This document shows positions 63,962 to 64,000 of a stretch of DNA of 64,000 nucleotides, one piece after another. The stretch spans positions 104,087-168,086 of the forward strand of contig CAMOER010000001.1 in NCBI GenBank assembly GCA_946612455.1. Direction: 5' to 3'. The DNA comes from UBA3305 sp002373555. Its GTDB lineage: Bacteria > Bacillota > Clostridia > Lachnospirales > Lachnospiraceae. The translations under genes were made by a program, and so were the position numbers. The notes beneath the pieces are model-generated. The model had not been told where the DNA came from. It saw only the letters and a program-made list of their open reading frames with translations, and did no database searches. How positions within the stretch are numbered: position 1 is the first letter of the stretch; every line of letters starts with the position of its first letter.

Positions 63962-64000
63962 GGTCAAGACCCTCGACCGATTAGTAACAGTCAGCTCCGT
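63962..64000 (-). rRNA. 23S ribosomal RNA, 3' end only
   Basis: On the minus strand the last 39 bases carry GAGCTGACTGTTACTAATCG and end in CTTGACC, the conserved 23S terminus. No 5S rRNA follows within the next 800 bases; the tRNA cluster comes instead. Confidence 0.9.

Overview
The window looks like chromosome of a moderately GC-rich Firmicute of the Clostridia, most likely Lachnospiraceae-like. The evidence is the gene content (AddAB, WhiA, HPr kinase, DegV, HemZ, a type 1c aspartate aminotransferase, a bacterial V-type ATPase), strong purine-rich ribosome binding sites with frequent GTG/TTG starts, and a rrn/tRNA cluster at the right edge. No phage, integrase, complete insertion sequence or CRISPR array is visible. 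Most genes lie on the minus strand.

Layout. 1-900: the 5' part of a UPF0145 (YbjQ) gene and two inverted copies of a roughly 178-base structured element. 0.9-10.2 kb: corA-MATE and addB-addA. 10.3-13.5 kb: two secreted Lys-rich proteins, an FMN-dependent hydroxyacid oxidase homologue and a 45-residue membrane peptide. 13.5-19.8 kb: leuS, an EF-G paralogue and an aspartate aminotransferase. 20.1-27.7 kb: a catabolic island with a TRAP transporter (dctPQM), YgjV, two-subunit aconitase X, a LarA-family protein and a divergent GntR/FCD regulator with candidate operators. 27.8-36.5 kb: a nine-gene V-ATPase operon (H-I-K-E-C-F-A-B-D). 36.8-41.9 kb: hisS-galM, hemZ with a sigma-region-4-like HTH gene, and an MBL hydrolase. 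41.9-55.5 kb: a housekeeping run degV-serC-uvrC-hprK-murB-whiA-dnaE-pfkA-relA-MBL. 55.7-59.7 kb: a large secreted surface protein with a palindrome at its promoter, and an Rpn-like nuclease gene. 59.8-63.1 kb: a putative cyclic-nucleotide operon (tandem CNB protein, PAS/class III cyclase, TIM-barrel isomerase). 63.2-64 kb: tRNA-Arg, Asp, Met, Glu, Asn, a broken tRNA-Asn, and the 3' end of 23S rRNA.

How genes work together. The 20-27 kb island probably imports an organic acid by TRAP transport and processes it with a LarA-like racemase/epimerase and aconitase X dehydratase, under GntR control. The V-ATPase proteolipid carries the residues of sodium-coupled rotors. In the cyclase operon, the base-selecting residues of the enzyme (Glu/Gly) and the Arg-Ser in both phosphate-binding cassettes of its neighbour point, as inference only, to cGMP rather than cAMP.

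The strongest leads for something undescribed are the structured element pair at 371-880, where stems differ in sequence but keep pairing, the cyclase/CNB operon, and the aconitase X-LarA-TRAP island.
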